Positions 19,230 to 28,514 of a stretch of 64,000 nt of DNA are shown here, in pieces (the stretch's first letter is position 1; each line of letters opens with the position of its first letter). Location of the stretch: positions 1,853,541-1,917,540 of the forward strand of contig NZ_CDMW01000001.1 of the NCBI RefSeq assembly GCF_001078705.1, in the 5' to 3' direction. Position numbers and translations under genes: made by a program. The DNA comes from Streptococcus sanguinis (GTDB taxonomy: Bacteria; Bacillota; Bacilli; Lactobacillales; Streptococcaceae). The notes below the pieces were generated by a model. It searched no databases and was not told the DNA's origin. It saw only the letters and a program-made list of their open reading frames with translations.

Positions 19230-22200
19230 TTAGTCTTCTTGTTTCTTCCTTCCAGCTAGAAGACCCATTCCCAGAAAAGCTAAACCAGCCAGAGGCAGAA
19301 ACTTATCTTCTTGAGTGCCAGTCCTAGGCAGAGCTGAGTCGGGAGCTGGCTGCAATCTTGGCGACGGAATAACTTTCTCTTCCTTACCTTGCTTCAGAGC
19401 TTGAGGCTGGGTCCTTGTCAAAGGCTGTTTAGCACTTTCAGCCACCACCTTGCTGCCAACTTCTACTAGTTCGTCAACTGCTAGAGAAAGCACTTCCTGA
19501 CCGAGGACGGTTCTCTGACCCTTCAAGACTTCTACAAAGACTCGCTTTTGACCCTTTTGGCCAGTTACAAGTATCCGCCGCTGCCCTTGTTCCAGTTCTG
19601 GATTTTCCTGTTCTCGGGTCTGATATGCAATCTCTTCCATTACGACTTCTAAGAAAGGCTTTTCTTCCACTAGGTCCTTTATCCCTTCTTCCGGAGTGAC
19701 CTGATGACTTGGTTTCACAGCCAGAGCAGCAAGAGCTGCTTTCAGATCCTGTTCTGCTCTATCTAAATCTGCCTGCTCCGCTTTTTCATCTGCCAAGAGA
19801 GACTGGGCTCGAGCCAAGGCTGACTGGTAAGCTTGAACTGTCTCATCTGTGTAGAGGCTTGGATCTAGACTAGCCGTATTGTCTACCACTTTCTGCAGAG
19901 AAGCCTTATTAACTGCTGGGGCATGAAGATTGGTCACAAAGAAATTGCGCGCTTCCAAGTCCCCATCCCAGAGTCCCAGACCGACGTAGGCATCATTATA
20001 ATAAGGCTCAACCGTATCAAATTGGTGGTTCAGGTATTCTACACCATCCACAGATACACTGACACCATTTTTAGTTTTCACTAGCTTAACATGGTGGAAC
20101 TGGCCGTCATTAAGATGCTTGCCATTCATGCTACTTTCTGCAATCGTCTCTCCCATAAAGCGGTAAAGTCGAATCTTATCATTATCGCCAAATTGAATAG
20201 AATAAGCATTGCGAGGATCAACATTTTCAGACGCATAGAAAATATTAATCAAGCCTTTTTGATACTTGAGATCCACATCCAAGTTATACTCAGGGAAAGG
20301 AATCTTCTGACCTCCCATATAATAATCATTGGCGCTGGTATTCTGATTATAGAGACTTTCACCGTCGACATACCACTTACCAGAGATAGCTTTTAAGTCT
20401 GGAACATTGGTCTTAAAGTCATTACGGCTGATATTGATGGTGAAGACCTTGGAAAGGCTTGGATTTGCCTTAGAGGTCGCCGTTACCTTGACCACGCCCC
20501 TTTGCAGAGCAGTCACTCGCAGCTTATTGCCATCTTCCGTGACAGAGACCAAGTCTGGCTGATCCACACTCCAGCTGACCGCTTGAGAGACACTTGCTGG
20601 CATGACATATGCTTTCAAATCCAAAGTATCGCCGACATAAATATTATTTGTCACAGGAGAAGCCTGCACTAGTTCCAGTGGTTTGGTCACTGTCTGTTTG
20701 TCTTTCCAGATGCCCTTCAGCGGATAAAGAGCAATGTCAGCCTTAGCAGCACCACCTTCTACAAAAACACTAGCCGCAAGGCTATTTGGCGCAGGGAATA
20801 TCTGATTGGCACCCGCTACAGTATATCCTTTGGCAAAGACTTCTAGGCTGGAGCGATCCACATAGAGATGCAGATCTATACTTCCATCCGCATTGCGCTT
20901 GACGGACTGACTATCCACCTGAGCAAATTTATTACTGAGAAGAATGCCGGACTGGCTGCGGTCAATAGAGAGAGTTTCCTTTTCTAAATCATAGGTAACT
21001 CTAGTCACTTCTCCATCTCCAACCCGCAGGTTAAAACCGACTTTCTTGGTCGTTTCACTCGGCCGAAAAGTAGAGACAATTTCATACTGAACACCGGAAA
21101 AATCTTTCAACAGCTCATTCTTCTCACTAACTTCCACATCTTTATACAACACAGCCTTATCTTCCTGACGCAGAGTCTGATAAGCTGCAATTGGTGTCTG
21201 AGTCAGCCGATAGCTGCCATCTTGCTTGATAAGGCCTAGTTTGAGGTTAAGGTTGAAGGTTCCGTTGAACTTCTGACCGACGGTATCGGCTACCAGATTA
21301 CAGTAGTCCTCCCAAGTATTCATCCAGTTAGACTCGATAATGTCGGGTAGGGTTGGATTAGCCTTGCTGCCAAAGTCCTGAACGTAGTAAGTCATGGCTG
21401 CATAAGAGTCTTTACCAAAGTTCATGACCTGATCAGCCTGAGCAAACTCAGCATCTGGAACGAAGGTCCACTTGCCCTCCACCTGTCTAAAATCACCGAC
21501 CTTATAGGAGCGCCCGCCACGAGACAGGACCCATTTTAGGCTACCATCATCTGCCAGTAGAGGATAGAGATCCGGACACTCCGTATGGAGATCCGTATAG
21601 GTTGACTCCACCTTCCAATTACGCAGATTATCAGAGGAATAAATTCTCAGCGGTCCGCCTGCAACGATCATAAACCATTTACCCTCCCAACGGAAGACCT
21701 TGGGGTCACGAAAATCCTGAGATTGCAGTGGATCATCCGTCCAGTCAGCTGCAATTTGATCAAGCTTCGTCCAAGTCCGGCCCTCATCCTTACTGTAGGC
21801 TAACTTGATGCGCTGACCGTTTCCATCGGCAGTAATCAGCGCGACTAAACCGCCCTGGTCATTGTCAAATAAACCAGAGGAATTAGTGGTATCTGCTACG
21901 ATAGAGCCTGAGAACATAGCCCCATTAGCATCCGGATAAAATGCAATCGGCTGTTCTTCCCAATGAATCAAATCCTTGCTGGTCGCATGGCCCCAGTGCA
22001 TAGGCCCCCACTTGGTATCATCATAAAACTGATAGAAGAAATGATAGACTCCCTTGTAATAAACCAGCCCGTTGGGATCATTGGCCCAACCGTCCTTGAC
22101 CGAATAATGATACTGACCACGATAGAGCTCATTGTAGTATACCTCATCTGCCTGCCGACGATGGACATTGAGCCGGTAAGTCAGGCTGACCTCCTGCCCA

Positions 22201-23456
22201 TCCGCATCCGTCACAGTACTGGTCACAGTCAGATAGTTTGCCCCCACTGCCAGCGGAATATTCTTCAAATCACTATAAACCCTACCTGCAGCATCGGTCA
22301 CGCTTACCTTGGCAGCAGAATTTTTCGCTACGACGGTCAAGCTTACAGTCTCAGCATCATGCTTGACATACTGGATAGTGATAGGGGCAGTGAACTGACC
22401 TTTCAGCTCCACTTTCCCAACCGAATAAGTCACCCTTATATCCTCTAACTCGGGATTAGACTGAGGAGTGATTTCTTTGTAAAAGGTGTTTTGAAAAAGC
22501 AGCTCGCTATTCCAATTTAGTAAGCCAAAATAACCTTCTGACAGATAAGTATTCTGCCCCTTATCATCTCTCTGAAGCGTGTAATCTCCTGAGCTGGCCA
22601 CTAGAATATCATTGACATAATAGGATACCCAAGAGCCGATAGAAACAACCTTGAGCCGATATTTATTATCATCCGTTGGCTCGATATGCTTTTCATTGAT
22701 GAACTGATAGTCACGCCCGCCTTGCCAACGCCAAAATTTCACATTGTTGCTTCCACCATCAATATTAACTGCATAGCTGCTCTTGTCATCCGGATTATTA
22801 TTACTGCGGAAAATGAGGGCTGCCGCCCCTTCCTTACTGAGGAAAGTTACATCCGTCGAGTAAACAAAGTCTTTGCCCTGACTTTGAGAGTAAAGGAAAC
22901 TATCACCTTTGCCTCTGGCATCACTATAAAGACCTTGTTCCCGGACTTCCCAAACTCCATTTTTGTCTCCCTTGGCTTCTGCCAAATTAGTATTGAAGCC
23001 TGACTGCTTATCTACAGTCTCTGCGGCAGGGAGTTTTTCCGAAGCAACTTCCTTCGCTGCTGGCTGTTCGTCTTCTTCCTGTTTGGTCTCTTTAGCGTTT
23101 GCTGTGACTTGATTATCCTTATCAGCCTTTTGGTTGGCTGACCCCACTGCTGCATCCTGACTACCCACTTCCGTCGCTGCAGCCGCAGCTGTCTCCTCAG
23201 CTACAGAGTTTTCTACCTTATCGGCATTCCTTGTAGGATCAGCTGTTTGCCCGATCTCAGGCTCCGAGACAGCTGATGAATCAGCCTGCAAGACCTGAGT
23301 AGGGGCTGGATTAGTATTACTCTCATCTGCATAAACCACACCGCCACCATCTAACAAGAAAGCTCCAAAAGCAAGCAAGGCGCACCCAAACACCCAACGC
23401 TTGCCGCTTTTTCTCATAAACCAATTTTTACACACTTTTTCCTGATGATTTTTCAT
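19230..23456 (-). CDS. fruA: LPxTG-anchored fructan beta-fructosidase (GH32)
   Basis: 1,408 aa from the ATG at 23456, which has GAGGTG just upstream (a TTG 12 nt further upstream lacks a ribosome site). Signal peptide with a long basic n-region, an acidic/Ala-rich spacer, then a LamG-like domain. The GH32 domain shows WANDPNG (nucleophile D460), FRDPKV (D584) and EC (acid/base E626). A bacterial Ig-like and a second lectin-like domain follow, then a coiled segment, and LPRTG at 1376-1380 with a membrane span and KKQED. It releases fructose from levan, inulin and sucrose at the cell wall. A cre-like site upstream suggests CcpA repression. Confidence 0.95.
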   Translation of the reverse strand: MKNHQEKVCKNWFMRKSGKRWVFGCALLAFGAFLLDGGGVVYADESNTNPAPTQVLQADSSAVSEPEIGQTADPTRNADKVENSVAEETAAAAATEVGSQDAAVGSANQKADKDNQVTANAKETKQEEDEQPAAKEVASEKLPAAETVDKQSGFNTNLAEAKGDKNGVWEVREQGLYSDARGKGDSFLYSQSQGKDFVYSTDVTFLSKEGAAALIFRSNNNPDDKSSYAVNIDGGSNNVKFWRWQGGRDYQFINEKHIEPTDDNKYRLKVVSIGSWVSYYVNDILVASSGDYTLQRDDKGQNTYLSEGYFGLLNWNSELLFQNTFYKEITPQSNPELEDIRVTYSVGKVELKGQFTAPITIQYVKHDAETVSLTVVAKNSAAKVSVTDAAGRVYSDLKNIPLAVGANYLTVTSTVTDADGQEVSLTYRLNVHRRQADEVYYNELYRGQYHYSVKDGWANDPNGLVYYKGVYHFFYQFYDDTKWGPMHWGHATSKDLIHWEEQPIAFYPDANGAMFSGSIVADTTNSSGLFDNDQGGLVALITADGNGQRIKLAYSKDEGRTWTKLDQIAADWTDDPLQSQDFRDPKVFRWEGKWFMIVAGGPLRIYSSDNLRNWKVESTYTDLHTECPDLYPLLADDGSLKWVLSRGGRSYKVGDFRQVEGKWTFVPDAEFAQADQVMNFGKDSYAAMTYYVQDFGSKANPTLPDIIESNWMNTWEDYCNLVADTVGQKFNGTFNLNLKLGLIKQDGSYRLTQTPIAAYQTLRQEDKAVLYKDVEVSEKNELLKDFSGVQYEIVSTFRPSETTKKVGFNLRVGDGEVTRVTYDLEKETLSIDRSQSGILLSNKFAQVDSQSVKRNADGSIDLHLYVDRSSLEVFAKGYTVAGANQIFPAPNSLAASVFVEGGAAKADIALYPLKGIWKDKQTVTKPLELVQASPVTNNIYVGDTLDLKAYVMPASVSQAVSWSVDQPDLVSVTEDGNKLRVTALQRGVVKVTATSKANPSLSKVFTINISRNDFKTNVPDLKAISGKWYVDGESLYNQNTSANDYYMGGQKIPFPEYNLDVDLKYQKGLINIFYASENVDPRNAYSIQFGDNDKIRLYRFMGETIAESSMNGKHLNDGQFHHVKLVKTKNGVSVSVDGVEYLNHQFDTVEPYYNDAYVGLGLWDGDLEARNFFVTNLHAPAVNKASLQKVVDNTASLDPSLYTDETVQAYQSALARAQSLLADEKAEQADLDRAEQDLKAALAALAVKPSHQVTPEEGIKDLVEEKPFLEVVMEEIAYQTREQENPELEQGQRRILVTGQKGQKRVFVEVLKGQRTVLGQEVLSLAVDELVEVGSKVVAESAKQPLTRTQPQALKQGKEEKVIPSPRLQPAPDSALPRTGTQEDKFLPLAGLAFLGMGLLAGRKKQED

Positions 23457-23602
23457 GATGCACCTCAATATTCTAAAAATAAAATCAGACTCCTCACAAC
23501 CAAATTACTGCTACATAACGCACTCCTTTCACCTTTTCTTGTTCAAAATGAACACCTCGTTTAGCACCTAACTCCTTTATAAAAAAGAAGCAATCTCAAT
23601 AA

Positions 23603-23640
23603 TCTAAATATAACAAATTTTTGTAAGCGCTTCACCTAAC
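23603..23640 (-). promoter_or_regulatory. cre-like site and probable fruA promoter
   Basis: The plus strand reads TTGTAAGCGCTTCAC at 23621-23635, the AAGCGCTT core of a CcpA site with mismatches only at one end. On the minus strand it is followed by ATTTGTTATATT, a -10-like box in the same spacing as at the M14 carboxypeptidase promoter (ATTTGTTATACT). The -35 is weak. The leader to the ATG is about 150 nt. Confidence 0.6.
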
Positions 23641-23737
23641 GTTTGTCACAAAAACAAAATGACAGATGTCATATTTTAGAAATAATGAAGAAAAAACAAA
23701 AAGCCTCCAAAACGGAAAGCTTTTGTTTGTTTTAAAT

Positions 23738-24676
23738 TTATTCTGGATAGGATGCTGCCAGCTCGTTCTTTAGATATTCTGCCAAGTGCTGATGAGCAAA
23801 AATTCCTGCTTTTTCTTCTGCTGTCGGATTATAGTTGGTATTAGTATTCACATCATAGACATAGATCTGACCTGCCTCCGACTCTACCCACTCAATGGCT
23901 GCCACATCAATGCCGGCCTGAGCTAGAAATGTCTCATAAGCCTGTCTTTGACTAACAGGCAGCGGCTCTGTGATTTGAAACTTATCCGATGTTTCCAACT
24001 GAGCAGGCTTTTGCCCAATCTGACACCCATCTGCCGGACAAAGCTGAAAGCCATCTGATGAATCAATGGATACAGTATAAAGAAACTTCTGGTTGATAAA
24101 CTCCGAACGACGAATGCGACCATCCGCAGGCTTGATATAGGCCTGAAGTAGAGTGATCCCATCCACAGAAGGCTCAAAAGCAGGACTGTCTACATAGGCT
24201 TCTAACTCTTCCTCACTATTGAAGAGCTGCACTCCCAAACCTTTCCCAGCCCGATTGTGCTTGGTAATCAGGGGATAAATATCTAGTTTTCTAGCCGCTT
24301 CCAGAATATTCTCTTGACCCAAAACGGCTACTGTCTCTGGATAAGCAATTCCAACCTCAGAAAGCTTCAAATACTGTTTAATTTTGCTGATTTCCAGATT
24401 AATAGCCACACTGCCGTTGATGACTTTACGATCATGAGCTTCCAGCCAAGTTAGAACTTGCTCTGTAAATTCTGGTGCGTAGCGGTGTCCACGCGTATGA
24501 GAAGAAGCAGACATCCGATTGTAGAAAATTCCTGTTGGGGGCGGACTCTGCAGATCTAGGATCCCACTTGACAAATCCCAAAGTTCATAGGGCACATCTT
24601 TTTTCTCCAGCCACTTGACCAAGTGCTGCGTCCACTCCAAATTTTCATGAATAACGTATACTTTTGCTTGACTCAT
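23738..24676 (-). CDS. ATP-grasp ligase, RimK-like
   Basis: 312 aa. An N-terminal pre-ATP-grasp domain is followed by an ATP-grasp core: ITKHNRAGKGLGVQLF (phosphate-binding loop), YIKPADGRIRRSEF and, at the end, VYDVNTNTNYNP with Mg-binding Asn/Asp residues. RimK-type enzymes join an amino acid to a protein or small acceptor at the cost of ATP; the acceptor is unknown. It follows the symporter gene by 14 bp and is cotranscribed, which could link an imported amino/dicarboxylic acid with its ligation. Confidence 0.8.
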   Translation of the reverse strand: MSQAKVYVIHENLEWTQHLVKWLEKKDVPYELWDLSSGILDLQSPPPTGIFYNRMSASSHTRGHRYAPEFTEQVLTWLEAHDRKVINGSVAINLEISKIKQYLKLSEVGIAYPETVAVLGQENILEAARKLDIYPLITKHNRAGKGLGVQLFNSEEELEAYVDSPAFEPSVDGITLLQAYIKPADGRIRRSEFINQKFLYTVSIDSSDGFQLCPADGCQIGQKPAQLETSDKFQITEPLPVSQRQAYETFLAQAGIDVAAIEWVESEAGQIYVYDVNTNTNYNPTAEEKAGIFAHQHLAEYLKNELAASYPE

Positions 24677-24690
24677 AAGTCTTCTCTCCT

Positions 24691-25941
24691 TTAGGAATAC
24701 CGAACAGCCAGCTTGCTGCTTTTCGATTCTTCTACTACATTGCCTTCCGTCTTTTCAATAACACTGACGGCCAAGACCTGACCTAGAACATTGAGGGCAG
24801 TTCGACCAGCATTAACAAAGAAATCAACCGCAAAAATCAGGGCAACGCCTTCCACCGGTAGGCCTAGCTGAGGCGCAGCTGCCAGCAAGACAACAATCGC
24901 TCCTGAAGGCACAGTCGCAGCTGTTTTACCAATCAAAGTCAAAAGCAAAACAGTAAAGAAAAGCCCTGATACAGAAAAAGCAATCCCATAAGCATGCGCA
25001 ATAAAAATAGTTGCTACAGAGAAATACACAGCGGCCCCCTCAAGATTAAAAGTGTAACCCAAAGGCACAACCAAATCTATGACATGCTCATCATAACCCT
25101 GCTTCTTTAAATCTTTCAACAACGGCGGCAGGACAACACTGGAGCTGCCAGAGACAAAAGCTAAAGTCAGAAGACTCCAAATCCGTTGTAAGCTTGTCAG
25201 ATAAGGAATTCTGAAAGCAAAAGCAAGCAATGGAAAAATCACTAAAGCTAGCACCGCATAAGCCAGATAAGTCCCTGCTACAAATTGACCCAAACCAATC
25301 AACTTATCAACTCCTGTTGTGGCTACATCTTTGGCAATAAAACCAAAAATACCAATCGGAGACAGCTTCACAATCACACCGACAATTTTATAAATAGCCT
25401 CAATCCAAATCTGCAGCAGCTCAACAGCTTTCTGAGTCTTTTCTTCCTTGAGGCTTCCAAGCCCAAATCCTAAAAATAGAGCAAAAACAATAATAGGAAG
25501 CAGAGCTCCTTCTGAAAGCGACTTGATGATATTGGAGGGAATGAAGCTAAGAAAAAACTCATCCAATTGAATACTTTTGGCAATCCCATCAATGCTGGCT
25601 CCCGCCTGACCGATATTGACTCCCTGACCAAAGCCTAGATAATAAGCTGCAAAGACAAAAATAAAGGTAATCGCCGTCGTGACCGCAAAGAAATAGAGCA
25701 GACTCTTTGACAAAAGCTTCCCGAAAGATTTCTTGCCGATCACACCAGCCACAGCTACGACTACAACCGGAAAGACTAGCGGAATAATCACCATATTAAT
25801 CAAACTGATAAAAGCTTGACCCAAAAACTGGTAAAAAGCCGAAAACTGTGGCCAGATAAGAGCAACAAGAATACCCAAAATCAAAGCAATCAAGAGTTGT
25901 AAGCCCAGAGAAACCTTTGACCATAAAGAAACGATTTTCAT
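24691..25941 (-). CDS. Dicarboxylate/amino acid:cation symporter (DAACS family)
   Basis: 416 aa with about eight membrane helices and two re-entrant loops. Signatures include FVSGSSSVVLPPLL (Ser-rich hairpin 1), the PLGYTFNLEGAAVYF segment, and the conserved FFVNAGRTALNVLGQ near the C-terminus. The family imports glutamate, aspartate or C4-dicarboxylates with sodium or protons. First of a two-gene operon with the ATP-grasp ligase. Confidence 0.92.
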   Translation of the reverse strand: MKIVSLWSKVSLGLQLLIALILGILVALIWPQFSAFYQFLGQAFISLINMVIIPLVFPVVVVAVAGVIGKKSFGKLLSKSLLYFFAVTTAITFIFVFAAYYLGFGQGVNIGQAGASIDGIAKSIQLDEFFLSFIPSNIIKSLSEGALLPIIVFALFLGFGLGSLKEEKTQKAVELLQIWIEAIYKIVGVIVKLSPIGIFGFIAKDVATTGVDKLIGLGQFVAGTYLAYAVLALVIFPLLAFAFRIPYLTSLQRIWSLLTLAFVSGSSSVVLPPLLKDLKKQGYDEHVIDLVVPLGYTFNLEGAAVYFSVATIFIAHAYGIAFSVSGLFFTVLLLTLIGKTAATVPSGAIVVLLAAAPQLGLPVEGVALIFAVDFFVNAGRTALNVLGQVLAVSVIEKTEGNVVEESKSSKLAVRYS

Positions 25942-26055
25942 TCCAAACTCCTTTAGTCTATTTTGATAGCTATTTTACTATGATTGACCCTATCTGGCTA
26001 ATATATATTTTCTATGAAAGTAATAGAAGAATTTTATGGGGGAGTGGAATAATGG

Positions 26056-26090
26056 AAAAAAGACATCCAAGAAATAACTATTGAATATCT
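26056..26090. repeat. Direct repeat / degenerate terminator, left copy
   Basis: Begins AAAAAGACATCCAAGA and ends TTGAATATCT. It matches 28430-28463 at 31 of 34 positions. The right copy forms a strong minus-strand terminator hairpin; this one has two mismatches in the stem. The pair brackets the accessory block holding the lipoprotein and GTPase genes. Confidence 0.6.
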
Positions 26091-26158
26091 ATTAGTTTTA
26101 TCCCTATAGGCTGATTCTGCTAATGAAGCATATATTATTAAAATTTTTCAAATTCCAA

Positions 26159-26602
26159 TTAGGTAAATAATCTACCTTCTATTCTAATATCGGAACCTAT
26201 ATACATCTCATCTATATTTAATGTATTGTCATCATTAATTGGGAGATCTACTCCCCAACCCGATTCTTCAATATTATTGATACGCCCAAAAACATTAATA
26301 TAATACTCGGGATTTGTAAGACCGCCATCACTCCATTGCGTCTCTTCCCAATCAATCTGAACTGATTCGACTTTTGGACTTTGAGCTTTTACCAAATCTA
26401 TAATTTCTTGCTCATGATTTTTTAGATAAGCGAGCTGTTTTTGCTTGATGGCTTCTTTATCATCTTTGATAGCCTTTTTTGAAGAAGCAACTTTCTTATC
26501 TTGTTTATTACTTTCTTTTTGAGTCATGGCACATCCTCCCAGACTTACGAGCGCCACTATTGATGCAATTGTTGCAATTATGCTTTTCGTTCGTTTTTTC
26601 AT
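26159..26602 (-). CDS. Lipoprotein of unknown function
   Basis: 147 aa. Signal peptide with lipobox LGGC (Cys at about residue 24), a Lys/Ser/Asp-rich spacer (about 30-50), then a compact globular domain of about 95 residues with a WEETQWSDGG turn. No family recognised with confidence; small streptococcal lipoproteins with this layout (DUF1310-like) are often multicopy. AAGGAG lies 5 nt before the ATG. Confidence 0.7.
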   Translation of the reverse strand: MKKRTKSIIATIASIVALVSLGGCAMTQKESNKQDKKVASSKKAIKDDKEAIKQKQLAYLKNHEQEIIDLVKAQSPKVESVQIDWEETQWSDGGLTNPEYYINVFGRINNIEESGWGVDLPINDDNTLNIDEMYIGSDIRIEGRLFT

Positions 26603-27000
26603 AACGTCTCCTTAAATTTTTTGATACCACACTAATTTTCTAAAACAGCTGGTAACATCCATACTAATTTTTCAGTCACTCAAAACTCAATGTTACACAT
26701 CTAGTTTACTATATAAATTTTTAAAAATCTATAAATTACTAAATCTATGAACCATACCCGCAAAGCTGTTGGTTTATTTTTCTTGTACCTTGGAGAGCGA
26801 GAGAGGCTGAAAACCACATAACTACTTCTCTATCTTCAAGATCTTTACAGCCTCTTCATTACAACTAATAGATCTCTGCTAACATTACAATTTCTATCAA
26901 AGAAGTTGTTCTAAAAGCTTTAAAACAAAGAGATAAACAAAATCATTAAATTGACTCTTTTAATTTCTTATATGATATAATTATTTTAAAAATCATATTA
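26603..27000. other. Gene-free AT-rich stretch
   Basis: Nearly 400 bp without a plausible gene. The right end holds the promoter of the GTPase operon; nothing else with clear structure was seen. Composition is AT-rich like the neighbouring accessory genes. Confidence 0.6.
26951..26981 (+). promoter_or_regulatory. Promoter of the GTPase operon
   Basis: TTGACT at 26951-26956 and an extended -10 TG-A-TATAAT (TATAAT 26976-26981). The 19-bp spacer is long, but the TG extension can compensate; an alternative -10 TATGAT would give a spacer of only 14 bp. Confidence 0.6.
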
Positions 27001-27012
27001 GTGAGAAATATT

Positions 27013-27249
27013 ATGTCAAAGACAAAAGGTAACAAAAAAAGAAACTCCTCTAAAGTAAAATATATCTTAGGAAGTGGAGCTTTAATTTTAGCCTCTACAG
27101 TTCTTCTGCCTAGAGTATTGAAAAAAACTAGAAATTATGTATATAAAAAACAAGTAACACTAACTAATCATCTAAAAACTAGTTTTGATGGAAAGGACAC
27201 GTTAGTTAAAAAATCTGACTATAAAAAGGTAGAAGATCATGCAAATTAA
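27013..27249 (+). CDS. Small basic membrane-anchored protein
   Basis: 78 aa from the ATG at 27013 (a GTG at 27001 is possible). A Lys-rich start, one transmembrane segment (about residues 18-37), then a charged tail. It overlaps the GTPase gene by 11 bp, so the two are cotranslated and likely act together, perhaps as membrane tether and GTPase. No family recognised. Confidence 0.65.
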   Translation: MSKTKGNKKRNSSKVKYILGSGALILASTVLLPRVLKKTRNYVYKKQVTLTNHLKTSFDGKDTLVKKSDYKKVEDHAN

Positions 27250-28375
27250 TACCGATAATATTGCGCAGCAATGTCTCAACGCGATTAATGATAAAATTAA
27301 TAATTTAAAAAGATTAAACATCATTGTCATTGGTAAATCAGGTGTTGGCAAAAGCACACTAATTAATAGTTTGTTTAGAGGGAATTTTGCTGATACTGGA
27401 CTAGGCCGACCAGTAACTCAGGAAATTCGCAAAATTGAAAAAAATGGATATCCTTTGGCTATTTACGACACACCCGGCTTTGAATTATCATATACCCAAC
27501 AAGAGAGTGTCAAAGATGAAGTGATAAAGCTAATTAACGACGGTTACTCTTCTAATGATATCAATGAGGTCATTCACTGCATTTGGTATTGTATTAACGT
27601 CGGTTCAAACCGTACTTTCGATAGTTCGGAAGTGGAATGGCTCAGAGAGTTTTCCGAGAAGAATAAACAGTCTAAGGTCCCAATCATCGTTGTCCTTACT
27701 CAATCTGTACCTAAAAAGAAAGCACTAGAAATGAAAGCTCATGTTGAGCAGGAAAACTTAGATGTTTGTAAAGTTGTGCCTATTCTAGCTCAGGACATGG
27801 ATTTTGACGAGGAATATGTCGCTAAAGCTTTTGGATTAGATACTCTGATTGATGTGATGTCTGAGGTCTTGCCAACTGAACTGCAGGATACACTGCAAAA
27901 CATCCAAAAAGTATCTCTGGAATCTAAAAAAAAACATGCTAGGGCAGTCATTGCAACTGCAGTAGCAGCAAGTTTTGGTGAAGGTTTCGCACCGGTTCCA
28001 TTTGCGGATGCCTTCATGCTTGTGCCGACCCAGATAAGCATGATTACTGGCATTACTGTAATATTTGGACTTGATATCAATAAAACCTTTCTAACCGCCT
28101 TTGTATCCTCAACTTTAGGATCTGGGGGAGCAACATTCCTTGGAAAAACAATTGTCTCTAATATACTCAAATTTATCCCAGGAGTAGGCACAGCAGTTGG
28201 CGGAACGATTTCTGGAACCACAGCTGGATTAATTACAACTGCTTTAGGCGAGGCTTACCTATTTTTAATGGAACAAATATTTAAAGGAGAAATAAGCAAA
28301 GAAGCACTAGGTACTCCTGCCGGACAAAAACAAATGACAAAACTTTTTAGAGAACAATTATCTAAAAAAAGATAA
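27239..28375 (+). CDS. Era-like GTPase with C-terminal DUF697 domain
   Basis: 378 aa. G1 GKSGVGKST (about residues 33-41), G3 DTPGF, and a variant G4 reading LTQS in place of NKxD. From about residue 225 the protein is hydrophobic and Gly/Ala-rich (FAPVPFADAFMLVPTQ, IPGVGTAVGGTISG), the DUF697 pattern thought to associate with membranes. Similar GTPases occur in bacterial accessory regions; the function is unknown and defence or membrane stress are possible. The gene is AT-rich relative to housekeeping neighbours. Confidence 0.85.
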   Translation: MQINTDNIAQQCLNAINDKINNLKRLNIIVIGKSGVGKSTLINSLFRGNFADTGLGRPVTQEIRKIEKNGYPLAIYDTPGFELSYTQQESVKDEVIKLINDGYSSNDINEVIHCIWYCINVGSNRTFDSSEVEWLREFSEKNKQSKVPIIVVLTQSVPKKKALEMKAHVEQENLDVCKVVPILAQDMDFDEEYVAKAFGLDTLIDVMSEVLPTELQDTLQNIQKVSLESKKKHARAVIATAVAASFGEGFAPVPFADAFMLVPTQISMITGITVIFGLDINKTFLTAFVSSTLGSGGATFLGKTIVSNILKFIPGVGTAVGGTISGTTAGLITTALGEAYLFLMEQIFKGEISKEALGTPAGQKQMTKLFREQLSKKR

Positions 28376-28407
28376 TACCCCAAGATTTTGAATCTTGGGG
28401 TATTTTT
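28376..28407 (+). terminator. Terminator of the GTPase operon
   Basis: TACCCCAAGATT and AATCTTGGGGTA form a perfect 12-bp stem, followed by TTTTT. Confidence 0.95.
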
Positions 28408-28429
28408 AGGTTAAATGACTTTTTACATC

Positions 28430-28463
28430 AAAAAGACATCCAAGAGAAAACTCTTGAATATCT
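28430..28463 (-). terminator. GNAT gene terminator / direct repeat, right copy
   Basis: On the minus strand AGATATTCAAGAG pairs with CTCTTGGATGTCT (13 bp with G-U pairs) and is followed by TTTTTGATG. It ends the acetyltransferase gene that stops at 28515 and is a near copy of 26056-26090. Confidence 0.8.
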
Positions 28464-28514
28464 GTAAAGCTTGATAACTCCATCAGTCCTGTCAGCAAAC
28501 TGGGAACGATGATA

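Noticed and set aside
23456-23468. An upstream TTG as start of fruA
   Set aside because: The ATG at 23456 has GAGGTG at the right distance and gives a normal signal peptide; the TTG would overlap that ribosome site.
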